DNA of 64,000 bases from positions 1 through 64,000 of the forward strand of contig JAFUFP010000028.1 of the NCBI GenBank assembly GCA_017469845.1. The letters are read 5' to 3'. Made by a program: the position numbers and the translations under genes. Positions 7,699 to 15,879 of this stretch are shown here, piece after piece (the stretch's first letter is position 1; every line of letters starts with the position of its first letter). The notes below the pieces were generated by a model. It made no database searches. It saw only the letters and a list, made by a program, of their open reading frames with translations, and was not told the origin of the DNA. The DNA comes from Bacteroidales bacterium (GTDB lineage Bacteria > Bacteroidota > Bacteroidia > Bacteroidales > UBA932).

Positions 7699-8772
7699 TT
7701 AAAGGTTCTTCGCTTCGAATTCCTGCATGCACTTGACGAGGGCCTCAACGTCCTCCTTGGTGCAGGCGTTGTAGATGGATGCGCGGAATCCGCCCACGGA
7801 ACGGTGGCCCTTGATGCCGACCATGCCCTGGCTCTTGGCGTATGCCATGAACTCGTCCTGGAGGGCTTCCTTGCCGGGAGCCATCACGAAGCAGACGTTC
7901 ATGATGGAGCGGTCTTCCTTCGCGGCTGTTCCGACGAACATCGAGTTGCGGTCGATCTCGTTGTAGAGGATTTCGGCCTTCTCGAGGTTGCGGCGGTGGA
8001 TCTCCTCGACTCCTCCGATGCTCTTGAGCCACTTCAGGGTCTCGGTCATCATGTAGATGGAGAATACGGGAGGAGTGTTGAACATGGACTCCTTCTCGAT
8101 ATGTGTACGGTAGTCAAGCATCGTGGGGATGTAGCGGGAAACCTTTCCGAGGCTGTCCTTCTTGATGATCGCGAAGATGACGCCGGCAGGACCCACGTTC
8201 TTCTGGGCACCTCCGTAGATGAGGTCATATTTGCTCACATCAACCGGCCTTGACATGATGTCAGATGACATGTCGGCGATCAGGGGAACGGGGCAGTCCA
8301 TGTCTTCCTTGATCTCAGTTCCGTAGATCGTGTTGTTGGTAGTGATATGGAAGTAGTCTATGTCCGTCGGAATCTCGTATCCCTTGGGGATGTAGGAATA
8401 GTTTTTGTCCTTTGAGCAGGCGAGAGCATAAGCTTCACCGATTCCCTGAGCCTGCTGGAGAGCCTTGTGAGCCCATACGCCGGTATCAAGGTAAGCGGCT
8501 TTCTTCTCAAGATAGTTCATCGCCACATACAGGAACTGGAGGGAAGCGCCTCCGCCGAGGAATACCACCTCGTGCGTATCAGGAATGTGAAGAAGCTCTT
8601 TCCAGAGAGCACGGCACTCGTTCATCGTTTCCTCCCACTCTTTTGTCCTGTGGGAAATGGAAAGGACTGAAACACCCGTACCTTTGAAATCCTTCAGAGC
8701 TTCGATGGCGTTGTCTATCGCCTGTTCGGGAAGGAGGCAGGGCCCCGCATTGAATACATGTACTTTAGCCAT
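7699..8772 (-). CDS. serC: Phosphoserine aminotransferase
   Basis: PLP-dependent aminotransferase that converts 3-phosphohydroxypyruvate and glutamate to phosphoserine (and serves in pyridoxine synthesis in many bacteria). 357 residues. It opens with the SerC signature [15 protein letters not shown], has [10 protein letters not shown], and the PLP lysine in [30 protein letters not shown] near the end is also typical. First of the serC-serA-DUF1015 genes. The 93-base gap to pyrB holds no recognisable promoter or terminator, so read-through from pyrB is possible. No phosphoserine phosphatase is present nearby. Confidence 0.96.
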   Translation of the reverse strand: MAKVHVFNAGPCLLPEQAIDNAIEALKDFKGTGVSVLSISHRTKEWEETMNECRALWKELLHIPDTHEVVFLGGGASLQFLYVAMNYLEKKAAYLDTGVWAHKALQQAQGIGEAYALACSKDKNYSYIPKGYEIPTDIDYFHITTNNTIYGTEIKEDMDCPVPLIADMSSDIMSRPVDVSKYDLIYGGAQKNVGPAGVIFAIIKKDSLGKVSRYIPTMLDYRTHIEKESMFNTPPVFSIYMMTETLKWLKSIGGVEEIHRRNLEKAEILYNEIDRNSMFVGTAAKEDRSIMNVCFVMAPGKEALQDEFMAYAKSQGMVGIKGHRSVGGFRASIYNACTKEDVEALVKCMQEFEAKNL

Positions 8773-8865
8773 GATTGATGAGGTTTATGTTTTTTATAAT
8801 TTGTAACTCAAAAAATGGTTACGCTTTCGGTTTTTTATTCAAACCGGCGTAAAGATAATAAATTT

Positions 8866-9771
8866 TTAACGATATCCCAACAAATAAGAAATAACTGCCA
8901 TTCTTACGTACATTCCGTTTCCGGCTTGCTGGAAATAATACGCATAGGGGGTGGAGTCGACATCCGTCGCGATTTCCGTGATTCTGGGAAGGGGATGGAG
9001 GATCTTCATGTTGGGCTTGACTCCTCCGAGCATGGAGGCCGTCAATTCGTATGTGTCCTTGACCCTGTCGTAGTCCTCTTTCGAGGGGAACCTTTCCTGT
9101 TGCACCCTTGTCATGTAGAGGATGTCGCAGTCGTTGAGATGCTCTTCGAGGGACTCCGTCTCTGAGTAGGGGATTCCTTTCTCGTCAAGCTGGCGGAGAT
9201 ACTTCGACGGCATCTTGAGCTCCTCTGGAGCGGTGAATATGAATTTTGACCTGAAATTGGACATCGCCTGCGAAAGGGAATGTACGGTCCTTCCGTAACG
9301 GAGGTCTCCCACCATGTTTATGGTGAGGTCGTCGAGTTTCCCTTGTGTCTGGAGGATCGTGTACATGTCGAGGAGGGTCTGGGTGGGATGCTGGTTCGCT
9401 CCGTCACCGGCATTGACGACCGGAACGGGTGACACGCTGGCCGCAATGGCCGCAGCTCCCTCCATGGGGTGTCTCATCACGATCATGTCAACGTAGTTGG
9501 AGATGATCTTTATGGTGTCTTCGAGGGTTTCACCCTTGCTCTGGGAAGTGTTCTTGTTGTCGGCGAAGCCGATGACTTTGGCGCCGAGTCGGTCGATTGC
9601 CGCTTCGAAAGAAAGTCTTGTTCTGGTTGAAGGCTCAAAGAAAAGGCAGGCGATGACTTTCCCCTGGAGGAAGTTCTGCTCCCTGGCCGCTTCGAATTCT
9701 TTCGCTACTTCAAGAACATGGAGGATTTCATCCTTGGTGAAGTCCTTTATTGAAATCAGAGATTTGGGCAT
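8866..9771 (-). CDS. pyrB: Aspartate carbamoyltransferase, catalytic chain
   Basis: Condenses carbamoyl phosphate and L-aspartate in de novo pyrimidine synthesis. 301 residues, the standard catalytic-chain length. Carbamoyl-phosphate binding EPSTRTRLSFE, the HPTQTLLDMY loop and the PLPRITEIA motif near the C-terminus are all present. It follows the YigZ gene by 34 bases. No pyrI (regulatory chain) follows, although pyrB-pyrI pairing is usual in Bacteroidales; the next gene is serC. The enzyme may be an unregulated trimer, or pyrI may lie elsewhere. Confidence 0.96.
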   Translation of the reverse strand: MPKSLISIKDFTKDEILHVLEVAKEFEAAREQNFLQGKVIACLFFEPSTRTRLSFEAAIDRLGAKVIGFADNKNTSQSKGETLEDTIKIISNYVDMIVMRHPMEGAAAIAASVSPVPVVNAGDGANQHPTQTLLDMYTILQTQGKLDDLTINMVGDLRYGRTVHSLSQAMSNFRSKFIFTAPEELKMPSKYLRQLDEKGIPYSETESLEEHLNDCDILYMTRVQQERFPSKEDYDRVKDTYELTASMLGGVKPNMKILHPLPRITEIATDVDSTPYAYYFQQAGNGMYVRMAVISYLLGYR

Positions 9772-9805
9772 ATGAATATTGTCTTTAGTTGTTTTCTTTT
9801 TTGTC

Positions 9806-10414
9806 TCAGAATCTCGAAACGGTGCATCCTTCTATGTTCGAGCACCTGAGGAGGAAATCATCCTCCAGAGTCAGCCGCACGTCGGTCCTGAGTGAGCAAT
9901 TTTCACCGAACTGCTGTTCCCTCTGGGGTAGGTTCATGTCCTTGAGGACTTTCATCACCTGGTTCATCTGCAGATATCCGAAGGTGATGTTGTAGGGGAC
10001 GGTCGCTATCTTTTCGACTACGGTGGCGTTGTCCAACGCGTCCGACGTCGAGGTCTTGTACGCCCGGATGAGTCCGGGGATTCCGAGCTTGATGCCTCCG
10101 AAGTATCTTACCACCACGACAAGTACATCACTCAGTTCCCGGGAGTCTATCTGACCGAGGATGGGTCTTCCGGCACTCCCGGAAGGCTCTCCGTCATCAT
10201 TGGCCCTGAAGACATCCCTTTTGTGTCCTATCCTGTATGCGTAGCAGTGGTGACGGGCGTCGTGGTACTCCTTTTTCAATGAATCCACGATCTCCTTGAC
10301 CTGCTTTTCGCTTTCAACGGGATATGCCAGGGCAATGAATCTGCTGCCATTGTCCTTGAATAGACCTTCGGAGTTGGATGCGATGCTCCGGTATGAATCC
10401 TGGGCCGTGTCCAT
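9806..10414 (-). CDS. YigZ/IMPACT family protein
   Basis: Member of the YigZ/IMPACT family, linked to translation control in eukaryotes and of uncertain role in bacteria. 202 residues from the preferred start. The family signature ARHHCYAYRIG followed by DGEPSGSAGRPIL and VVVVRYFGGIKLG is complete, and the C-terminal EF-G domain V-like part is present. I chose the ATG at 10414 (MDTAQDSYRSI) over 10441 because homologues begin near this point. The -7 element at 10421-10428 also sits too close for the upstream start. It heads the run toward pyrB. Confidence 0.88.
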   Translation of the reverse strand: MDTAQDSYRSIASNSEGLFKDNGSRFIALAYPVESEKQVKEIVDSLKKEYHDARHHCYAYRIGHKRDVFRANDDGEPSGSAGRPILGQIDSRELSDVLVVVVRYFGGIKLGIPGLIRAYKTSTSDALDNATVVEKIATVPYNITFGYLQMNQVMKVLKDMNLPQREQQFGENCSLRTDVRLTLEDDFLLRCSNIEGCTVSRF

Positions 10415-10420
10415 GGGGTT

Positions 10421-10451
10421 CAAAAATAGGCAAAATCGCATTATTTTGCAA
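10421..10451 (-). promoter_or_regulatory. Promoter of the YigZ gene, nearly leaderless
   Basis: On the minus strand TATTTTTG (10428-10421) matches TAnnTTTG and GTTG (10451-10449 region) lies about 20 bases upstream. The predicted start of transcription falls at or within a base or two of the ATG at 10414. It overlaps the divergent plus-strand promoter. Confidence 0.45.
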
Positions 10452-10478
10452 CCGGACCGATATTTTTCGCTATCTTTG
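10445..10478 (+). promoter_or_regulatory. Promoter of the pRiA4b ORF-3-like gene and miaA
   Basis: TTTG at 10445-10448 and TATCTTTG at 10471-10478, spacer 22 bases: a textbook match to the phylum consensus. The start near 10485 gives a leader of about 23 bases. Confidence 0.7.
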
Positions 10479-10507
10479 GACCGCCATTAAAATAAAGCAA
10501 GAGCAGT

Positions 10508-11131
10508 ATGATTCTAAGATATCGCGTTTCTCTCCCCGGAATCAAGGGGTTCGCAAGGGTTTACGAAGTCAAATCCACCACCACCCTGTATGATTTCCAC
10601 AAGAGGATGAGGGATGACATGGACTTCGGCCATGATCAGCTCATCCAGTTCAAAGCCCTTGACGCGGTAGGCTCATTGGTCGCGAGGTACGGAATGTTCG
10701 ATCTGGGCAGCGGTGCCGTCGATGAGGTAACCCTGGGCAATACGGTTGACAAGGGTGTGGCGTCATTCACCTATTTCTACGATGTGACCAACAAGAAGAG
10801 CGTCATCGTCACTTTCGAAGGCGAAGTCGAAGATCCGCAGCCGCGTTCCGCATACCCGGTACTTGTGGAAACGAAAGGTCCCAATCCCATCGATTTCGAG
10901 AACGGATATGTCGCTTATGAGGATCTTCCCGATGAGCAGCGTCATCTTCCCGGTGAACCTTCGTGGGCGAAGAAGGACAAAGACTCCAAAGAAGACGATA
11001 AGGATGACCTCGACCTCGATCTCGACGACGATGATGTGGACGATGATCTCGATGACGATGATGAGGAGGAGGATGATGACGACGAGGACGGAAAGGTGAT
11101 TTATGACGGTTCAGAGGAACTGAACCTCTAG
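10508..11131 (+). CDS. Plasmid pRiA4b ORF-3-like (IS1096 TnpR-like) family protein with Asp-rich tail
   Basis: Protein of 207 residues and unknown function. The first ~155 residues fit the pRiA4b ORF-3-like fold: MILRYRVSLPGIKGFARVYE, TTTLYDFHKRM, and FTYFYDVTNKKSVIVTFEG. From about residue 158 it turns into a tail of nearly pure aspartate, glutamate and lysine, with runs such as DLDLDLDDDDVDDDL. Despite the family's name there is no transposase here, and in Bacteroidales this gene commonly sits beside miaA, which follows after 6 bases. A role tied to tRNA modification is only a guess from position. Confidence 0.75.
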   Translation: MILRYRVSLPGIKGFARVYEVKSTTTLYDFHKRMRDDMDFGHDQLIQFKALDAVGSLVARYGMFDLGSGAVDEVTLGNTVDKGVASFTYFYDVTNKKSVIVTFEGEVEDPQPRSAYPVLVETKGPNPIDFENGYVAYEDLPDEQRHLPGEPSWAKKDKDSKEDDKDDLDLDLDDDDVDDDLDDDDEEEDDDDEDGKVIYDGSEELNL

Positions 11132-11137
11132 AGGACC

Positions 11138-11998
11138 ATGTCACGGGACCTTCTCATCGTTCTTGGGCCCACATGCGTGGGTAAGACCGACTACAGCATA
11201 GGTCTCGCCAAATTTTATTTCTCACCCGTCATATCCTGCGATTCACGTCAGATATATAAGGAAATGAGAATAGGGACTGCGGTCCCCAGTGCCTCACAGC
11301 TTGCCGCCGTGAGGCATTATTTCATTCAGGACCATTCGATACATTCCCTTTATACGGCGGGAAAGTATGAGATAGAGGCCCTGTCGCTGATGGACAGGCT
11401 TTGGAATGAAGGCCATCGTACACTCGTAATGACAGGGGGATCCATGTTCTACATAGATGCCGTATGCAACGGCCTGGATGATATGCCCGATGCCGACCCG
11501 TCGCTTCGGGAAGAACTGACCCGTAGAATGAAGGAGGAGGGCGTGGATTCCCTCAGGATGGATCTCAAACGTCTCGACCCTGAAGCCTACTCCACGATAG
11601 ATATAGCCAATCCCCAAAGGGTTCTGCGTGCGGTGGAAGTATGTCTTCTTTCCGGGAGGACATTCTCTTCGTTCAAACTTTCTGGAGCGAAACCGAGGGA
11701 TTTCACGGTGAAGAAGATAGGACTCCGCAGGAATCGCGACGAACTCTATGACAGGATAGGGGTGAGGGTTGATGCGATGATGGAGGAGGGGCTCCTGTCT
11801 GAGGCCGAGGGGCTGTATCCTCTCCGTCATCTTACCGCCCTTCAGACTGTCGGTTACCGGGAATTGTTCTCTTACATGGACGGGGAATGCACCCTTGAAA
11901 AGGCCGTGGAAGATATAAAGACGAATACCCGCCATTATGCCAAAAGGCAACTGACGTGGTGGAAAAGGGATGAGTCCATAGAATGGATTGACCTGTGA
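11138..11998 (+). CDS. miaA: tRNA dimethylallyltransferase
   Basis: Transfers a dimethylallyl group to A37 of tRNAs that read U-starting codons. 286 residues, on the short side for the family (about 300). The P-loop GPTCVGKTD, the substrate motif ISCDSRQIYKEMRIGTAVPS, and TGGSMFYIDAVCNGLDDMP are clear. The C-terminus keeps TNTRHYAKRQLTWWKRD. Probably co-transcribed with the preceding gene and ended by the bidirectional hairpin at 12031-12067. Confidence 0.95.
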   Translation: MSRDLLIVLGPTCVGKTDYSIGLAKFYFSPVISCDSRQIYKEMRIGTAVPSASQLAAVRHYFIQDHSIHSLYTAGKYEIEALSLMDRLWNEGHRTLVMTGGSMFYIDAVCNGLDDMPDADPSLREELTRRMKEEGVDSLRMDLKRLDPEAYSTIDIANPQRVLRAVEVCLLSGRTFSSFKLSGAKPRDFTVKKIGLRRNRDELYDRIGVRVDAMMEEGLLSEAEGLYPLRHLTALQTVGYRELFSYMDGECTLEKAVEDIKTNTRHYAKRQLTWWKRDESIEWIDL

Positions 11999-12030
11999 CC
12001 ACGTCTTGTCCGGAGCGGGGACAAAAAAAT

Positions 12031-12067
12031 AACGGGAGGAGTATTCGCTTGGAATATCCCTCCCGTT
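12031..12067. terminator. Bidirectional terminator between miaA and the DUF3127 gene
   Basis: AACGGGAGG (12031-12039) pairs with CCTCCCGTT (12059-12067); the stem continues through TATTC/GAATA to a 5-base loop. On the minus strand it is followed by a run of seven T, so it is strongest for the DUF3127 side. Confidence 0.75.
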
Positions 12068-12087
12068 TCGGGTTAATGTCCTTTGTC

Positions 12088-12528
12088 CTAGAAAGGAAGA
12101 TCGTCGCTGCCGAAATCAGCCGGCTCTGCCGGTGAATATGACGGGGCGAATCCGGCCGGAACGTCGTTCACCGCCGGTGAAGGCTGCTGATAGGGCGCAG
12201 GTGCGGGTGCGGCTGCGGCTGCGGCTGCCGGAGCTGAAGGCTGCTGTGCGGCCGAAGCTATCTTCCAAGCACGGAGGTTCGTGTAATATTTACCGTTGTA
12301 TTCGCGGCTGTTGATGTTGAAGGAGACTACGATTTCTTCTCCATCGGCGAAACGGGCGAGGTCGTTGACCTTGTCCATTCCCCAAACATCGAAGCATGCC
12401 GTGGCGGGGAAGTTGCCTTCCTGGTATTCCACGAGGAATTCCTGCTTGGACCAGTCACCCCTTGCGGACCTTCCGCTCTGGACGGGCAATTTTCTGAGGA
12501 GTTTACCCTGCAGTTCAAGATTTGCCAT
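12088..12528 (-). CDS. DUF3127 protein, SSB-like with acidic C-terminal tip
   Basis: Protein of 146 residues. The N-terminal ~95 residues match the DUF3127 pattern (GKLLRKLPVQSG, KQEFLVEY, CFDVWGMDKVNDLARF, VSFNINSREYNGKYYTNLRAW), which looks like an OB-fold. A flexible alanine/proline/glutamine linker follows, then a tip reading DFGSDDLPF. That tip closely resembles the protein-binding tail of single-stranded DNA-binding proteins. It lies 12 bases after an FKBP gene and likely shares its transcript. DNA binding is inference from fold and tail; it is not the standard Ssb. Confidence 0.8.
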   Translation of the reverse strand: MANLELQGKLLRKLPVQSGRSARGDWSKQEFLVEYQEGNFPATACFDVWGMDKVNDLARFADGEEIVVSFNINSREYNGKYYTNLRAWKIASAAQQPSAPAAAAAAAPAPAPYQQPSPAVNDVPAGFAPSYSPAEPADFGSDDLPF

Positions 12529-12540
12529 GATTCTGTAGGA

Positions 12541-13311
12541 TTATTCCGCAGGAGTTTCGACTGTCTCGACGAAAGGTTTTACCTCTTTGAGGTCGACTTC
12601 GAAGATGAGGGTCTCGTTGGGGCCGATCATGCCGCTTCCCTGTGTGCCGTATGCGAGCTCAGCGGGAATGAAGAGTTTGATCTTGCCACCCTCACCCACG
12701 AGCTGGAGACCTTCGGTCCATCCGGGGATGACGTTGGAAAGAGGGAAAGTGACAGGGTTTCCGCCTTCGGGGGTCTGGTCGAAGACTTCTCCGTTGAGGA
12801 GAGTTCCCTTGTAGTTTACGGTAACGGTGTCACGGGGAGTGGGTTTCTTTGCGGCGTTTCCTTCATCGATGACGATGTACTGGAGACCGGTAGGAGTCTG
12901 CTGTACGCCTGCGTTGCTGAGGTTCTTGGCGAGGAAAGCGTCTCCCTTCTCCTTGTTGAGAGCCTGGGAATATTCACTCCTCTTGCCGAGGTATGCGTTG
13001 ATGAGATCACCCATGTCGTTGGGGTTGATCTTGAACTGGGCGAGCCATGTGGAATCGCCTACTGTACCTTCAGCTGAGAGGAAGGCTTTCATACCCTTCA
13101 CAATCTCGTTGTAGTTGAGGTCACCGAAATCATAACCTTTTACCATGCTACCGAAGTTGATACCGAGAAGGTAGCTGACGGTGTCGACGGCACCCTGGGT
13201 GGGGGCGAGCTTCCTGACCTCGTTTGAAACAGGGCCGGTTGAGTTCTTTGAACCGCATGACACCACTGTGAGAGCAATCAAAGCTGCTGCGAAAATCTTA
13301 GTGAGTTTCAT
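12541..13311 (-). CDS. FKBP-type peptidyl-prolyl isomerase lipoprotein
   Basis: Periplasmic proline isomerase, 256 residues from the ATG at 13311. It opens with a lipoprotein signal (MKLTKIFAAALIALTVVSC, lipobox VVSC). An N-terminal FKBP dimerisation region contains VSYLLGINFGSMVKGY. The FKBP domain occupies about residues 145-245 and has the motifs RDTVTVNYKGTLLNGEVFDQT, VIPGWTEGLQLVGEGGK and AYGTQGSG. A longer frame to 13464 exists, but only the inner start gives the lipoprotein signal and fits the promoter. DUF3127 follows after 12 bases. Confidence 0.93.
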   Translation of the reverse strand: MKLTKIFAAALIALTVVSCGSKNSTGPVSNEVRKLAPTQGAVDTVSYLLGINFGSMVKGYDFGDLNYNEIVKGMKAFLSAEGTVGDSTWLAQFKINPNDMGDLINAYLGKRSEYSQALNKEKGDAFLAKNLSNAGVQQTPTGLQYIVIDEGNAAKKPTPRDTVTVNYKGTLLNGEVFDQTPEGGNPVTFPLSNVIPGWTEGLQLVGEGGKIKLFIPAELAYGTQGSGMIGPNETLIFEVDLKEVKPFVETVETPAE

Positions 13312-13393
13312 GTCTATAATTATTAAATATATTGTCGTTACTTCGGTGCGCCGTTGCCGGAGAGGCGTGGTTTCCGTCAGGTCGCACAATCTG

Positions 13394-13427
13394 CAAATAT
13401 CGGAATTTTTCAATAAAAAGTGGCAAA
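13394..13427 (-). promoter_or_regulatory. Promoter of the FKBP-DUF3127 operon
   Basis: Minus-strand TTTG (13427-13424) and GATATTTG (13401-13394) are 22 bases apart; the -7 element differs from consensus only at its first base. Leader about 75 bases to the ATG at 13311. Confidence 0.5.
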
Positions 13428-13547
13428 ATACTTTACATATTGTTTTCCCCGTGAAATCCCTCACACCGGCAGAATGTCAGTCAATGCGGAAGAAGTCTCT
13501 CCTCAGGGCTCCAAAACAAGAAAATATGCCCTTCAAGCGCACATTTT

Positions 13548-13579
13548 TTTGTTTTTGTTGCGGAATGTGCTTAATTTTA
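13548..13579 (+). promoter_or_regulatory. Possible recQ promoter
   Basis: TTTG at 13548-13551 and TAATTTTA at 13572-13579 (last base off consensus), spacer 20. It would start transcription about 17 bases before the recQ ATG. Confidence 0.4.
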
Positions 13580-13602
13580 TACACTAACCATAGCCTACCA
13601 TC

Positions 13603-15822
13603 ATGGACACTGAGATAACGTCGGAAGCTATTCATGCCAAACTCAAGGAGTTTTTCGGATATGATGCCTTCAAAGGAGACCAGGAGAGAATCATCGCTCA
13701 TCTGGTCCGTGGCAACAATGCCTTCGTCCTTATGCCTACAGGAGGAGGAAAATCACTGTGCTATCAGTTGCCGGCCCTATTGATGCCCGGAACGGCCATT
13801 GTGCTGTCTCCGCTCATCGCTTTGATGAAGAATCAGGTCGATGCGATCAGGGGATTCGTGTCCGGAAATGAGGGGATCGCACATTTCCTGAACTCTTCCC
13901 TGAACAGGGCGCAGATACAGGCCGTAAGGGAGGACCTTCTCAAAGGTGTCACTAAACTTCTCTACGTCGCCCCGGAGTCTTTGACGAAAGAGGAGAATAT
14001 CGCACTACTCAAAGAAATCCCCATCTCTTTCTATGCGGTGGACGAGGCTCACTGTATCTCCGAGTGGGGTCACGACTTCCGTCCCGAATACAGAAGGATC
14101 AAAGCCATCACCGATGAAATAGGTAAGGCCCCGATAATAGCGCTGACCGCAACGGCTACCCCCAAGGTCCAGAGCGATATCCTGAAAAATCTCGGCATGC
14201 CCGATGCGAAGGTGTTCCGTTCTTCCTTCAACCGCCCCAATCTTTATTATGAGGTCAGGGACAAGGTGGAGCCGGAGAAAGACATCATAAGATTCATAAG
14301 GCAGAATCCCGGCAAGTCGGGCATCATCTACTGCCTGAGCAGGAAGAAAGTCGAGGAGATGGCCCAGCTTCTTTCCATCAACGGAATAAAGGCCCTTCCT
14401 TACCATGCCGGACTTGACGCCAAGACGAGGGCCGAGAACCAGGACAAGTTCCTTATGGAGGAAATCGATGTCATCGTGGCGACCATCGCCTTCGGAATGG
14501 GAATCGACAAACCGGACGTGAGGTTCGTCATCCACTATGATATACCCAAGAGTATCGAAGGATATTATCAGGAAACCGGGCGTGCCGGTCGTGACGGAAA
14601 AGAAGGCCTTTGCATCACCTATTACAGTTATAAGGATATCCAGAAACTCGAGAAGTTCATGCAGGGGAAACCCATTTCCGAACAGGAGATCGGAAAGCAG
14701 CTTCTCAACGAGACCGTGGCTTACGCCGAATCCAGCCAATGCCGCCGAATCCTTCTTCTGGACTACTTCGGAGAAGACTATCCTTCCGACAACTGCGGCT
14801 GCTGCGACAACTGCCTCCACCCCAAGCCCCGCTTCGACGGTCAGAAGGAGATCGCCAAGGCCATAATGCTCGTGGATTCTCTTCCGGAGCACTTCAAACT
14901 GGAGCACCTGGCGTCCATCCTTGCCGGAGAGAGCAATGCTCTGATTAAGTCGTACAAGCACGACAAGCTTCCACTTTTCGGAAAAGGTTCCGACCACGGG
15001 AAGAAGTTCTGGTGCATGGTCATACATCAGGCTATAATCCTTCATCTTCTCGACAAGGAGATTGAAACATATGGCCTCATATGGGCCACGGACAAAGGCC
15101 ATGACTTCCTCAAGAACCCTTACCCGGTCATGCTAGCTGAAGACAGGGTGTTCTCGGAAGGGACGGATGACGAGGATGACGATGACAATGCGGCGGCAAC
15201 CGGAGCGGCGGCCCGAGGCGGCGGAGGAGGTGACGAGGTCCTTCTTTCGATGCTCAAGGATCTCCGCAAGGATATGGCCAAGAGACTCAAGCTCCAGCCG
15301 TGGGTTATCTTCGGGGACCCGTCACTGGATGACATGTCCATAATGTACCCGATGACGGTCGATGAGCTCAAGAATTGCCAGGGAGTCGGTGAGGGCAAGG
15401 CCCGCAAGTACGGCAAGGAGTTCATGGCCCTCATCCGCAAGTACGTTGAGGAAAATGAGATAACCAGGCCGGAGGATTTCGTGGTGAAATCCATCGCTTC
15501 CAAGTCACAGAACAAGATATTCATAATCCAGTGCATCGACCGGAGGATGGATCTTGAGGATATCGCTTCCGCCCGCAATCTCGATATGGAGGAGCTGATG
15601 ACCGAAATCGAGAATATCGTCGAATTCGGAACCAAGCTGAACCTCAATTACTATATCGAGGAGAATATCGACGAGGAGGATGTCGAAGAGATATATGAAT
15701 ATTTCAAGGAAGAAGCCCAGTCCGATTCTTTGGAGGATGCCCTGAAGGATCTTGGCGCCGACTATGATGAGATGGATATCCGTTTGGTGAGGGTGAAGTT
15801 CCTCTCGGAGGTCGCCAACTAG
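13603..15822 (+). CDS. recQ: ATP-dependent DNA helicase RecQ
   Basis: 3'-5' DNA helicase in recombination and replication-fork repair; 739 residues. Walker A (MPTGGGKSLCYQLPA, about residues 43-57), DEAH (VDEAHCISEWGHDF, ~147), helicase C domain with YYQETGRAGRDG, and the RQC zinc cysteines (SQCRRILL, DNCGCCDNC, ~377-407). An acidic then Gly/Ala-rich linker (DDEDDDDN to RGGGGGDE, ~522-547) precedes an HRDC domain (~548-622). A further ~110 residues of helical C-terminal extension, rich in acidic residues, follow. It stands alone; a hairpin terminator follows. Confidence 0.97.
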   Translation: MDTEITSEAIHAKLKEFFGYDAFKGDQERIIAHLVRGNNAFVLMPTGGGKSLCYQLPALLMPGTAIVLSPLIALMKNQVDAIRGFVSGNEGIAHFLNSSLNRAQIQAVREDLLKGVTKLLYVAPESLTKEENIALLKEIPISFYAVDEAHCISEWGHDFRPEYRRIKAITDEIGKAPIIALTATATPKVQSDILKNLGMPDAKVFRSSFNRPNLYYEVRDKVEPEKDIIRFIRQNPGKSGIIYCLSRKKVEEMAQLLSINGIKALPYHAGLDAKTRAENQDKFLMEEIDVIVATIAFGMGIDKPDVRFVIHYDIPKSIEGYYQETGRAGRDGKEGLCITYYSYKDIQKLEKFMQGKPISEQEIGKQLLNETVAYAESSQCRRILLLDYFGEDYPSDNCGCCDNCLHPKPRFDGQKEIAKAIMLVDSLPEHFKLEHLASILAGESNALIKSYKHDKLPLFGKGSDHGKKFWCMVIHQAIILHLLDKEIETYGLIWATDKGHDFLKNPYPVMLAEDRVFSEGTDDEDDDDNAAATGAAARGGGGGDEVLLSMLKDLRKDMAKRLKLQPWVIFGDPSLDDMSIMYPMTVDELKNCQGVGEGKARKYGKEFMALIRKYVEENEITRPEDFVVKSIASKSQNKIFIIQCIDRRMDLEDIASARNLDMEELMTEIENIVEFGTKLNLNYYIEENIDEEDVEEIYEYFKEEAQSDSLEDALKDLGADYDEMDIRLVRVKFLSEVAN

Positions 15823-15847
15823 AAATATTCCCGAATAGATATTGTGA

Positions 15848-15877
15848 GAGAAGGAGTCCGGTTCGGGCTCCTTCTTC
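15848..15877 (+). terminator. Terminator after recQ
   Basis: GAAGGAG-T-CC (15850-15859) pairs with GG-G-CTCCTTC (15865-15874), loop GGTTC, followed by TTCTGTTAT. It sits between convergent genes and may act in both directions. Confidence 0.6.
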
Positions 15878-15879
15878 TG

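Noticed and set aside
10508..11131. Mobile-element gene, from the name IS1096/pRiA4b
   Set aside because: No transposase, inverted repeats or direct repeats flank it; it is a stable neighbour of miaA in Bacteroidales.
14005..15102. 365-codon minus-strand open frame
   Set aside because: Mirror of recQ; no domain and no promoter.
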